DNA of 22,767 bases from Syncephalis plumigaleata (Eukaryota > Zoopagomycota > Zoopagomycetes > Zoopagales > Piptocephalidaceae): positions 1 through 22,767 of the forward strand of contig JAIXMF010000221.1 in assembly GCA_025201365.1 (NCBI GenBank), in the 5' to 3' direction. Each line of letters starts with the position of its first letter. Position 1 is the first letter of the stretch. The position numbers and the translations under genes are program-made. The notes under the pieces were generated by a model that worked only from the letters and a program-made list of their open reading frames with translations, was not told the DNA's origin and did not search any database. Below, in pieces: positions 1 to 7,956 of the stretch.

Positions 1-710
1 TGGACGCGGAACATCAACCAGAGAAAGTATGTTTTATTGGTAATAAGGTGTATACGAATACTAGCGATATATCAGCGAAAGAGTATGTCTATTACATTGT
101 ATACAATGAAAGAACTTGCTTGTTAACACTGTTACATCTAGACGATTGTATCGTAGTCTTTACGCAGAATATGATACATCCAAGATAACAAATGCTGAAC
201 CATTAACGACAAAATTCAACGAGATTGACATTGTATTTGGTCAGCCTCATCTACTTAGTCATAATGGACAGTGTCGACATGTGTTCATGTTCAAGAATGC
301 CCGGTATGTATTACACTGTTTAATAATAATTATATACATTCATCTAATTGATCTGATATAGATGTGTACAACTTGCAAACAAAGAGAGTGAATCGATATT
401 CCCTCAAACGACATTTCGTGGTAGAATCAATCGGATCAAATGTCAAATGTGTACTATTTATCCTGCCGAGTAAGTGGATGAACAAGTAGATACATTTATT
501 AATCGTTTACTTACACAAGCAAATATACGTAGACGTGTCATTATTGAAGATGTTCATTGTGGTGATACACCGATGATGATGTGCATCTGTTGTTATGACA
601 TGTTTCTCACAGATACACAGGGTAATCTATTGCGTGACATTAAGGAATTGCCCTATAATAAAACACGAATGGAATTAGACGAGGCTGGCGATGATATGAG
701 TGAAGTATAA
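1..710 (+). CDS. SNAPC3: SNAPC3-like (SNAP50) snRNA-activating complex subunit, 5' partial
   Basis: In animals and plants SNAPC3 is a DNA-binding subunit of the complex that recognises the proximal sequence element of snRNA promoters for RNA polymerases II and III. Visible exons are <3-82, 142-303, 362-469 and 533-710; introns of 59, 58 and 63 nt (83-141, 304-361, 470-532) all have GT..AG ends and keep the frame. The assembled C-terminal part (about 178 residues) follows the family order: a CFIGNKVY strand, then FGQPHLLSHNGQCRHVF (family: GFPYLYCHQGDCEHV), then KCQMCTIYPA (family: KCFVCKMYTA), then MMMCICCYDMFLTDTQGNLL (family: PCFFCDVCFRMLHYD). The two C-x2-C pairs would form the zinc site. 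The start and N-terminal half lie left of the window. The 3' end converges on the LACTB2-like gene 63 bp away. The assignment rests on remembered family sequence. Confidence 0.75.
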
Positions 711-752
711 AGGATAAACAAGAGAGTATATCTGTTATAATATGTATTGTAT

Positions 753-758
753 AATAAA
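753..758 (+). terminator. Poly(A) signal AATAAA after the SNAPC3-like gene
   Basis: AATAAA lies 43 nt past the SNAPC3-like stop codon, inside the 63-bp gap between two convergent genes. On the opposite strand a second AATAAA (770-775) overlaps the stop codon of the LACTB2-like gene, so the two transcripts probably overlap at their 3' ends. Confidence 0.5.
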
Positions 759-773
759 CTGTAATCTTGTTTA

Positions 774-994
774 TTACTTTGACATACTATTCTCAGTCGT
801 GGTTAATTGCCAATGTAGATCCTTAACTAATCCCGCTGTACTCATTGATAAACGTGTCAGTTTCAATGCATCATTAATGGCATCAATTGTTTGTGTATTC
901 TCTGCGTTCACTGGTGGTAATATTGCACGTACACGTCCATCATGCTTTAGTTTCAATAAATGAAGTAACAGCCCATATCCTGCTGCTGCCTTTA
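774..994 (-). pseudogene. LACTB2: C-terminal fragment of a LACTB2-like gene, separated by a retrotransposon
   Basis: This minus-strand piece encodes the last 73 or so residues of the metallo-beta-lactamase gene whose main part lies at 6761-7657. It begins in the second base of the interrupted codon and continues VKAAAGYGLLLHLLKLKHDG. That matches the LACTB2 winged-helix end, where the human protein reads NLLLHLKKLEKEGKI. It then carries a further roughly 50-residue tail ending at TAA 774-776. It has no start or promoter of its own; the nearest upstream sequence on this strand is antisense LTR. The frame is open throughout and shows no decay, consistent with very recent separation. Confidence 0.85.
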
Positions 995-999
995 CCATA
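995..999. repeat. Target-site duplication, left copy (CCATA)
   Basis: CCATA directly precedes the TG of the 5' LTR and is repeated directly after the CA of the 3' LTR. Five base pairs is the usual duplication size for Ty3/gypsy integrases. Confidence 0.95.
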
Positions 1000-1298
1000 T
1001 GTGGCGCCATATCTTGACCTCGTGGCTTAGCGGTCCAGAATAGGATAGCTGCACGTTCAGCGTCGAGAGAAGAAAAAGCAAACGCAAAAGCAAATTTTAA
1101 TAAAGACGAACAATTCTATCTTTTATCTCTACACTACTGTGCTCCAAGTGTCTTACAAGTATTAACCGTGTTAAAGTGTTTTATTTGTCTATACATTCCA
1201 ACAGTGAGCCACTGCAGCTAACTGAGGTTGTTGCACGTCACTTTCTGGAATCCCTTGTCCGGCCCCTATCGTGCCCCCTACCAGATAGGGCCGTGACA
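1000..1298 (+). repeat. 5' LTR
   Basis: The 299-bp repeat starts TGTGGCGCCATA and ends GGGCCGTGACA, so it has short TGT/ACA inverted ends. It contains an AATAAA at 1099-1104, a candidate polyadenylation signal. Near its end GGCCCCTATC (1261-1270) can pair with GATAGGGCC (1284-1292), giving a 9-bp stem with one bulged C. It is identical to 6462-6760. Confidence 0.97.
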
Positions 1299-1300
1299 AC

Positions 1301-1317
1301 TGGTGGAGAACCCGGGC
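1301..1317 (+). other. Candidate primer binding site and gag leader
   Basis: TGGTGGAGAACCCGGGC begins 2 nt after the 5' LTR. The TGG start is what pairing to a tRNA CCA end requires. I cannot match the full stretch to a particular tRNA: the first 9 nt could pair with a tRNA ending TCTCCACCA, while GAACCCGGG resembles the complement of a tRNA T-arm. The untranslated leader continues to 1523 and holds nothing else I recognise. Confidence 0.5.
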
Positions 1318-1523
1318 GCGTGAAGCGAAAACTTATCTTCTAGTAGCAAGCGCGTTCGGTGCCCAACCACATTTCACTAATCTTGTAGGACACGAATCCC
1401 GCGCTCTACCTTTCCTATCACATATTACGTTAACGATCTTTACATTCTACGTTATTACTCCCATTTCCCTTACGTTCTATTATTTCCTATTTATTTCACC
1501 TTATTTTACGATCATTGCACATA

Positions 1524-2951
1524 ATGACACCCATATATACACGTGCGTCGGCCCAGCGCGAGGACGAAGCTGCAGGCCCATCCAACGCTCCGGCTGTTCC
1601 CGCCGAGGAAGAATCTGAGGCGTCTGTGCCGACTTCCCCAGTCGAAGGCGACCCTCCAGTGACGACCGATCCTCAGCCTACCGCAGCGGTATCTCAAGCC
1701 GTTGCCACTACTGTTCTCCACCCACAGGCTGTTAGGACCGCTCCCACTACTATCCCTCCGGAACAGGCCGTCGAGACCGTCCCTACGCCAACCGCCGAAG
1801 ACGTCACACTTCCTACTGATCCGAATAATCCGTTCGCTGCTGTACAACAAGCTATTAGTACACAGGATGACCAGTCTCCAAATGCAGTTGCTATGTTTAT
1901 GGATTACGTAGTCAACCAACAACACAGGTTGACACAGACACAGGCTGTAGCGTTAGCTGAGCAAATGATTATTACGCTTGGCATAACTCGTCCTGAGCCG
2001 CCCTCACAACCTATCGTCGAAACACCTGGCACTGCTCATGTTCCATATCGCTTACCTTCGCAGAACGATCACACACCATCTCCAACTATCCAGATTCGTC
2101 GCCCTGTTCGTCGTGAAAGCGTGATGACGCCAGATGATGAATCAGATCATGACGATGTTGAACTCCCTATATTACCACCGTCGTATCGTCATTCCTACGC
2201 ACCAAAGATGGAGATACCCATACTGAACGAGAAGGATGACCCTTTGGAATGGTTAGACGAATTCACCCTTGTCGCAGATATGTCTCCATGGTCCGAAAAG
2301 GATCAATGCTGTGCATTAATATATGGTTTACGACAGCATGAAAAGGTATGGTGTGCTCGCGCTACGAAACAGTTAGCTTCGTTTAAACCTGGTCTCTATG
2401 ATGAACTTGTAACTAGTATACGAGGTCATTGGTATCAAGAAGATCCTAAAGAAGGAGTGTTAGCTACGTTCCATTCTACTCGCAAGCGTCCGAAGGAATC
2501 TCTCCTCGACTATGCCGATCGCATCGAGATGAACGGAATACGCGCCAAAGTCAGCGACGAAACGATTTGGTACTACTTCAAGGTCAACGCCGATGAATCT
2601 ACTCGTGATCTACTCAAATTATATCTGATTTCATCACTCGAGGAATTACGATCACGCGGAAAGAGTATCGACAAACTACTTACCCAGTCATCAACGCCTG
2701 TTAAACCAAAGTTCGTAGCTGCCGTACAAGAAGATGATTCTATCCCTTCTAACACCCGATCGACACAGAAGCAATATGACGACCGACGACAACGTCCACG
2801 ACGCAAGGAGAAGCCACCTTCTGCGCCGCGCCATCCTTGTGCTCTCTGTGACGATCCAGGACACGCCGCCTATAAGTGTCCTAAGTTATCTGCGGCTCGT
2901 GAGTCAGTCACTGGCAAATTGCCTGAGGCTGCTCAGCCGTCGGAAAACTAA
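1524..2951 (+). CDS. gag: Gag polyprotein of the Ty3/gypsy element
   Basis: This 475-residue protein forms the retrotransposon particle and packages its RNA. The frame is open from a TTG at 1515, but the first ATG is 1524 and is taken as start. The N-terminal 200 or so residues are rich in Pro, Thr and Ala and look disordered. Residues about 229-383 resemble the retrotransposon gag (capsid) domain, including PLEWLDEF and a tryptophan- and leucine-rich helical stretch. A basic linker follows, then a zinc knuckle CALCDDPGHAAYKC (C-x2-C-x4-H-x4-C, residues 439-452) for RNA binding. The stop TAA at 2949-2951 follows a slippery-looking heptamer. The frame is undamaged. Confidence 0.93.
   Translation: MTPIYTRASAQREDEAAGPSNAPAVPAEEESEASVPTSPVEGDPPVTTDPQPTAAVSQAVATTVLHPQAVRTAPTTIPPEQAVETVPTPTAEDVTLPTDPNNPFAAVQQAISTQDDQSPNAVAMFMDYVVNQQHRLTQTQAVALAEQMIITLGITRPEPPSQPIVETPGTAHVPYRLPSQNDHTPSPTIQIRRPVRRESVMTPDDESDHDDVELPILPPSYRHSYAPKMEIPILNEKDDPLEWLDEFTLVADMSPWSEKDQCCALIYGLRQHEKVWCARATKQLASFKPGLYDELVTSIRGHWYQEDPKEGVLATFHSTRKRPKESLLDYADRIEMNGIRAKVSDETIWYYFKVNADESTRDLLKLYLISSLEELRSRGKSIDKLLTQSSTPVKPKFVAAVQEDDSIPSNTRSTQKQYDDRRQRPRRKEKPPSAPRHPCALCDDPGHAAYKCPKLSAARESVTGKLPEAAQPSEN
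2942..2948 (+). promoter_or_regulatory. Candidate -1 ribosomal frameshift site between gag and pol
   Basis: The last two sense codons of gag read G GAA AAC directly before TAA. Pol is in the -1 frame relative to gag and is open from 2927, after a TGA at 2924-2926, so any -1 shift must occur in the 25-nt overlap 2927-2951. The A-site AAC to AAA re-pairing is the typical strong step. The P-site GAA to GGA step is imperfect, so the heptamer is near-canonical rather than canonical. Confidence 0.5.
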
Positions 2952-2962
2952 ACCGGGTGCCG

Positions 2963-5900
2963 ATGATTGAGGGTATTGGCACCCCCCTTCTAGCAAATCC
3001 CTTATCACAACCAGATGCCGTGATAGGTGCTGTTACCGCTAACGCACTCTTACAGGCCGGTTTTGTGAACGGACACGCAACAACTATGCTAGTGGACACA
3101 GGAGCCCAACAAACGGTAATCTCTAGCGCCTTATGCTCACGTCTAGGCATAAAGGTTGGACCGAATCGGAACTCGTTTGTTAAGCTAGCAGATGGACGAC
3201 ACGCTCACACTTGCGGATACTGTCAAGTACAAGTGCAAGTTGCTGATGTGGAACGTCAAGTCGAAGCGATCATACTTCATGCATCTCCATATGATCTCCT
3301 ATTAGGTATGGATTGGTTAACCGATGCTAGCGCCACCATAGATTGCGCTGCTGGCACGTTGACAGTCGGCAATCATTCCTTACCTATGAAAATGTCAACC
3401 CACTCGCACGGTATACACTTTGTTGCCGTTGCTGAGAAACGCATTCGCAATAGTCGGCTTAGCAGGAAGCTACAACAATGCTATGATGCTATTCAGCCCC
3501 AACTCAACGAAGAGACTCCTACAGCCCTTATCTCTGCGGCAGTATCTCAGTCTCCACATGTTGAACTGGTCGAATCGGAACGCAAGTACCTTCTCGACAA
3601 GTTGCTACGGGAATTTACGGATCTATTTGCAGATAATCCTAATAATCCTGATGCGACTACTAGTATACAACACTTCATTAATACTGGCGACAGTAGGCCC
3701 ATCAACTCACCGCCATATCGCGTAGCTCATCGTCAACGCGAGATTATCACCAATTCTGTTAATGATATGCTCAAAAACGGAATCATTGAACGCTCTTTCA
3801 GTCCTTGGTCTTCCCCTGTTGTTCTTGTTGGTAAGAAGGATGGAGGCGCACGATTTTGTGTAGATTACCGTAGACTTAACGAAGTAACCAAGAAGGATTC
3901 TTATCCTACTACGCGAGTAGATGACGCCTTGGACATGCTGTCTGGCGCTCGTTGGTTTACTACGTTAGATTTAGCTTCAGGTTATTGGCAAGTCAAAATG
4001 AACGTTAAAGATAGAGAAAAGACTGCTTTTATTACACACGATGGTTTATATCAATTCAAAGTCATGCCTTTTGGTCTTTGCAATGCACCAGCTACGTTCC
4101 AACGTCTTATGAACGAAGTATTGGCTGGATTGAAATGGCGTACCTGCATCGTGTACCTGGACGATATTATCGTTTATGGACGGACGTTCGAGGAACATCT
4201 AGAACGTCTACGAGAAGTCTTTCAACGCTTACGTACGGCTGGCCTACGACTAAAGAAGAGCAAGTGTCACTTCGGTCATCAAGAGATTGCTTACCTTGGT
4301 CATTTGGTCACTGCCAACGGTGTTAAACCGGATCCCAACAAAATCGCCGCTGTTCACCAATTTCCTCTTCCTGTAGATGTCCGTGGATGTAAAAGCTTCT
4401 TAGGTCTTGCTTCCTATTATAGACGGTTCATTCCTAATTTCTCTGAGAAAGCTGAACCGCTACATCGTCTCACCAAGAAGAACACGCCATTTACCTGGAC
4501 CGATGCTCAACAAGCTGCCTTCGATCAGTTACGTCAAGCCCTTACCGATGATGTTGTTCTCACTTACCCCGATCTTTCCAAGCCTTTCCGAATTGAGACC
4601 GATGCCTCTTCTACTGGGATTGGTGCCGTCATTTCTCAACTCGTGAACGACCAATGGAAGCCTATCGCATACGCCAGCCGTGCTCTCAACCAAGCTGAAC
4701 GCAACTACTCAGCCACGGAAGGTGAATGTTTAGCGATCGTGTGGGCCATCGATAAATTTCGACCATACATTTACGGTGGTGAATTCACTGTCGTTACCGA
4801 TCACTCCGCCTTACGCTGGTTAATGTCTCGTCCAAATCCAACCGGTAGACTAGGTAGGTGGGTGCTGCGATTACAAGAGTATTGCCCCACTATCGAGTAC
4901 CGTCGAGGCACTGCCAACTCCAACGCCGATGCCTTGTCGCGAGATCCATTGCCATGGCCGGAACTAGTCGCTCAAGCCGAAGAAGATAAAGCTGTCGAAA
5001 TCATGTCCACGGCCGCTGTACCATTATTACCTACGGCAGACGAATGGCTCCAGGCACAACGCAGTGAGAACGCTACTTGTGATATCTACGGTTATTTGTC
5101 GAAAGGTAATGATCATCTTATCATGATGAACGAACCTACACGACGTTCGATCAAGAAACGCGCTCGAAGTTATCGCCTCGTCGACGGTCGATTGATGCGC
5201 CGAAAGATGGAAGAAGATCAAGAAGTACTATTGGACGTAGTACCGAAACAGTTCCAACCCGTTGTTCTATATCATAATCATGATCAAGAATTATCCGGCC
5301 ATCTCGGTAGATATCGCACATATAAACGAATTCGACAAAAGTACTGGTGGTCGAACTTACATAGTGACGTTAGAGATTATGTAGCAACTTGTGTGAGATG
5401 CCAGAAGCAACGACGCATCACACAGCGTTCTGGCTTGCTACAGTCTCTGCCGGTACCCGAGAAGCCGTTCGACTTTATCGCTATCGACCTAATGGGACCG
5501 TTTACTGAGTCAGAGTATGGTAATAAGTATGTTGCCGTATGTTGCGATTACACAACTCGATGGATCGAAGCTGCTGCGATACCGGACGCTACAGCCGAGA
5601 CTACCGTCAAGTTCCTTATGAATAACATTATCGCTCGACATGGAATGCCCCGTGTACTCCTCACAGACGGAGGTACCAACTTCACGTCTGGTCTCACAGC
5701 AGGAATCGCGCGCCGCCTAGGCATTCGTCAGCGAATTACATCAGCACGACGTCCACAAACTGACGGTCTCGTTGAACGTTTCAATCATACGCTAGCTTCA
5801 ATGATTGCCAAGTTCACTAACGACTTCGAAACCGACTGGGACAAGTACTTACCTTTACTGTTGTTCGCCTATCGCACTACACCGCAATCGTCTGCTGGTC

Positions 5901-6505
5901 AGACGCCCTTCAACCTACTCTACGGCCGCGAAGCCACTCAACCATTAGAAGTCGCTGTTAACAACATGCCCGCGACAAAAGCACGATTCAATAAGCGAAC
6001 TGAAGAATACGAAGAGTACGTGAAGGATTTACAATTACGGTTGAATGATGTACGAGAACGAGCTCGCCTCATGATCGAAGCCGCCCAACGCCGTCAATCA
6101 GCGCGTTATAACAAAGGAAGAAGAAGAGAAGCATTCAATGAGGGTGATTTGGTATGGTTAGAAGAAACGCTGTTGAAAGGATCCAAATTAAAGAAGATGA
6201 AGGAACGTATACGTGGACCCTTCCGAGTCGTAGAGCAGACGTCAGCTGTCAATTACAGACTATGTGATCTCGACACAAAAAGGACATTCCCCGCACACGC
6301 TGATCGAATTATTCCTTTACACTCTCGTCCACAACATTTATTATTATCCCCCACGGCCAATGAGCCAGTTTCAGTATTATCATTAACTAACACTTTATTA
6401 TTATCTAGCGAAGACCAACCTAGTATGTTGGCGGGACGCTCAACACTCGAAGAGGGAGTGATGTGGCGCCATATCTTGACCTCGTGGCTTAGCGGTCCAG
6501 AATAG
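2963..6505 (+). CDS. pol: Pol polyprotein (protease, reverse transcriptase, RNase H, integrase)
   Basis: The 1180 residues counted from the first ATG carry all enzymes of a Ty3/gypsy element. An aspartic protease has LVDTGA with the catalytic D at 45. Reverse transcriptase has TLDLASGYW (D336) and YLDD (398-401). RNase H starts with ETDASSTGIGA (D547). Integrase has the H773/H780 and C810/C813 zinc site, then D842, D902 and E938 (a D,D35E spacing), and a C-terminal RGPFRV module of GPY/F type. The frame is open from 2927, so synthesis as a gag-pol fusion by -1 frameshift is likely; reinitiation at ATG 2963 is the alternative. The stop lies 44 nt inside the 3' LTR. No chromodomain and no damaged catalytic residue are seen. 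Confidence 0.95.
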   Translation: MIEGIGTPLLANPLSQPDAVIGAVTANALLQAGFVNGHATTMLVDTGAQQTVISSALCSRLGIKVGPNRNSFVKLADGRHAHTCGYCQVQVQVADVERQVEAIILHASPYDLLLGMDWLTDASATIDCAAGTLTVGNHSLPMKMSTHSHGIHFVAVAEKRIRNSRLSRKLQQCYDAIQPQLNEETPTALISAAVSQSPHVELVESERKYLLDKLLREFTDLFADNPNNPDATTSIQHFINTGDSRPINSPPYRVAHRQREIITNSVNDMLKNGIIERSFSPWSSPVVLVGKKDGGARFCVDYRRLNEVTKKDSYPTTRVDDALDMLSGARWFTTLDLASGYWQVKMNVKDREKTAFITHDGLYQFKVMPFGLCNAPATFQRLMNEVLAGLKWRTCIVYLDDIIVYGRTFEEHLERLREVFQRLRTAGLRLKKSKCHFGHQEIAYLGHLVTANGVKPDPNKIAAVHQFPLPVDVRGCKSFLGLASYYRRFIPNFSEKAEPLHRLTKKNTPFTWTDAQQAAFDQLRQALTDDVVLTYPDLSKPFRIETDASSTGIGAVISQLVNDQWKPIAYASRALNQAERNYSATEGECLAIVWAIDKFRPYIYGGEFTVVTDHSALRWLMSRPNPTGRLGRWVLRLQEYCPTIEYRRGTANSNADALSRDPLPWPELVAQAEEDKAVEIMSTAAVPLLPTADEWLQAQRSENATCDIYGYLSKGNDHLIMMNEPTRRSIKKRARSYRLVDGRLMRRKMEEDQEVLLDVVPKQFQPVVLYHNHDQELSGHLGRYRTYKRIRQKYWWSNLHSDVRDYVATCVRCQKQRRITQRSGLLQSLPVPEKPFDFIAIDLMGPFTESEYGNKYVAVCCDYTTRWIEAAAIPDATAETTVKFLMNNIIARHGMPRVLLTDGGTNFTSGLTAGIARRLGIRQRITSARRPQTDGLVERFNHTLASMIAKFTNDFETDWDKYLPLLLFAYRTTPQSSAGQTPFNLLYGREATQPLEVAVNNMPATKARFNKRTEEYEEYVKDLQLRLNDVRERARLMIEAAQRRQSARYNKGRRREAFNEGDLVWLEETLLKGSKLKKMKERIRGPFRVVEQTSAVNYRLCDLDTKRTFPAHADRIIPLHSRPQHLLLSPTANEPVSVLSLTNTLLLSSEDQPSMLAGRSTLEEGVMWRHILTSWLSGPE
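6449..6461 (+). other. Polypurine tract
   Basis: GAAGAGGGAG followed by TGA lies directly before the TG of the 3' LTR. This is where plus-strand DNA synthesis is primed in LTR retrotransposons. It also codes for pol residues. Confidence 0.75.
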
Positions 6506-6760
6506 GATAGCTGCACGTTCAGCGTCGAGAGAAGAAAAAGCAAACGCAAAAGCAAATTTTAATAAAGACGAACAATTCTATCTTTTATCTCTACACTACT
6601 GTGCTCCAAGTGTCTTACAAGTATTAACCGTGTTAAAGTGTTTTATTTGTCTATACATTCCAACAGTGAGCCACTGCAGCTAACTGAGGTTGTTGCACGT
6701 CACTTTCTGGAATCCCTTGTCCGGCCCCTATCGTGCCCCCTACCAGATAGGGCCGTGACA
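6462..6760 (+). repeat. 3' LTR
   Basis: The 299-bp repeat is identical to 1000-1298. It contains the last 14 codons and stop of pol (to 6505) and the AATAAA at 6561-6566 that would end the element transcript. On the minus strand the interrupted LACTB2-like frame runs into it and stops at 6651. Confidence 0.97.
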
Positions 6761-6765
6761 CCATA
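6761..6765. repeat. Target-site duplication, right copy (CCATA)
   Basis: Direct repeat of 995-999, following the CA end of the 3' LTR. Confidence 0.95.
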
Positions 6766-7657
6766 TCAGGCACATCAGGATAGATGGTTGATACCATTTG
6801 TGCTGCTGTCCAACTACTGGGTTCCTCGTCGTATTGCGAGGCATCCGATGCTGGTTGCTCCATCAACTTGATGATCTCTTCTTCTCGCGCAATACGATGT
6901 TTGATATAGTTATCCAACACGGCTTGCACATTATCCTCCCCATCGATCATCGGGCCATGACCAGGATAGATACGTTTGGCGTTAACACGCTTCAATCGTT
7001 CCAATGACTCGAGATAAACGGGTAGATCTTCGAATACGGTCGTCTTCTCACCCAGTACACAATCCCCGGTGAACAATGCTTGTTCCTCTTCAAGATAGAA
7101 GGCAAGATGATCGCGCGTATGTCCGGGTGTGTGCAAGGCACGCAGTGTACAACTATCCGTGTGGAATACATCGCCATCCTTCACTGGCTTTAGTGTATGA
7201 TTGTGCGTGCCTTCCACCGTTGGTATGCCAGGTCGGCTGGAAGTTGCCGGTTTCCCATCATGTTCATCGTCTGGAAACTTGTAGGCAGTCGATTCTAGAT
7301 TGGAGAATGCTTTGCAAACATCGGACAAACCGCCTACATGATCACGATGCCAATGAGTAAGCAGTACTCGATCGATAATCGTGGTTTCTGACGAGTTATC
7401 CGTGCTATTCTCCTTTAACGCTTGCTTCAACTGCGCGACATAGCCATCAACACCCTCACCCGTGTCGATAAGTAGACGCTTAGCACCGGTACCTACTAGA
7501 TAGGTATTCGTGCCTAGTGACAAGTTGGTGAGTTGATATGTATTACTATTTTATGGTTATTACCTTGTAGAGTGAATGGACCAGGATTAAGACCAAGTAC
7601 TCGAATAACACGCTTGGAAAGCATTTCAATATCAGATAACGGTGTTAATGCAGCCAT
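6761..7657 (-). pseudogene. LACTB2: LACTB2-like metallo-beta-lactamase, main part, interrupted by the retrotransposon
   Basis: LACTB2 proteins are metallo-beta-lactamase-fold hydrolases; the human one is a mitochondrial endoribonuclease, and fungal relatives include polyketide-releasing thioesterases. Exon 1 is 7657-7564 (ATG at 7657) and exon 2 runs down from 7513; the 50-nt intron 7514-7563 splits the conserved LQGTNTYLV. Zinc ligands are present: HWHRDH (H85, H87, D89, H90), HTPGH (H159, H163), FTGDC (D182) and YPGHG (H217). The retrotransposon enters codon 283 of a 355-codon frame, in the C-terminal winged helix. Uncorrected translation reads about 35 residues of antisense LTR and stops at 6651. 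The fold and active site remain, so partial activity is conceivable. No polyketide synthase is nearby, favouring the housekeeping LACTB2 role. Confidence 0.9.
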
Positions 7658-7956
7658 ATCAACGTCAATAGAGAATATAGGTAAGCAAGCAAGTAAGTAG
7701 ACGAGTAGGTAATAGGAGAATGACGACGCTGTTTCTCAATTCCACTCGATAATGCAAACAAAAGTGACATGATTAGAAAAGTGTCACTCGGCCATTCACA
7801 ATGCCGCTATTTCTACCACACTTTCTTCTTTCATTTCTACCGTTTCGTCATCAGTGTATACGCCATACTCACAAACCACGATTGTATCTTTGTCTTTCCC
7901 CGAGGAACTTGCTACTAGCATTACCACTTTAACTTTTATTTCTTATAAGCATTAGT
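7658..7956. promoter_or_regulatory. Divergent promoter region, LACTB2-like and Nudix genes
   Basis: These 299 bp separate two divergent start codons and should hold both promoters. A pyrimidine-rich stretch lies at about 7800-7860. I see no clear TATA box or other named site. Confidence 0.5.

Larger units (their letters stand above)
1000..6760 (+). mobile_element. Complete Ty3/gypsy LTR retrotransposon, 5761 bp
   Basis: The element has two 299-bp LTRs that read identically base for base, both TG...CA bounded. Between them are a primer-binding-like TGG start 2 nt after the 5' LTR, an intact gag, an intact pol and a purine tract before the 3' LTR. Pol order is protease, reverse transcriptase, RNase H, integrase, which defines the Ty3/gypsy (Metaviridae) class rather than copia. 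No stop or frameshift interrupts either frame apart from the gag-pol offset. It lies antisense within an exon of a LACTB2-like gene. Identical LTRs and a perfect target duplication point to an insertion too young to have gathered LTR substitutions. No chromodomain is seen at the pol C-terminus. Confidence 0.97.

Noticed and set aside
470-519. Shorter intron in the SNAPC3-like gene ending at ACAAG 519
   Set aside because: The exon would then meet an in-frame TAG within four codons; acceptor 532 keeps the frame and family similarity.
742-963. Plus-strand frame of 73 codons between the SNAPC3-like gene and the LTR
   Set aside because: It is antisense to the clear C-terminal exon of the LACTB2-like gene.
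1512-1925. 137-codon minus-strand open frame opposite gag
   Set aside because: It is a shadow of the Pro- and Thr-rich gag N-terminus, with an Arg/Gly/Trp-rich composition and no family likeness.
6651-7523. Reading 6651-7523 as a complete 290-residue gene
   Set aside because: The frame would begin at a TTG inside an intron, and its end is antisense LTR; the true start is ATG 7657 and the true end lies beyond the element at 774.
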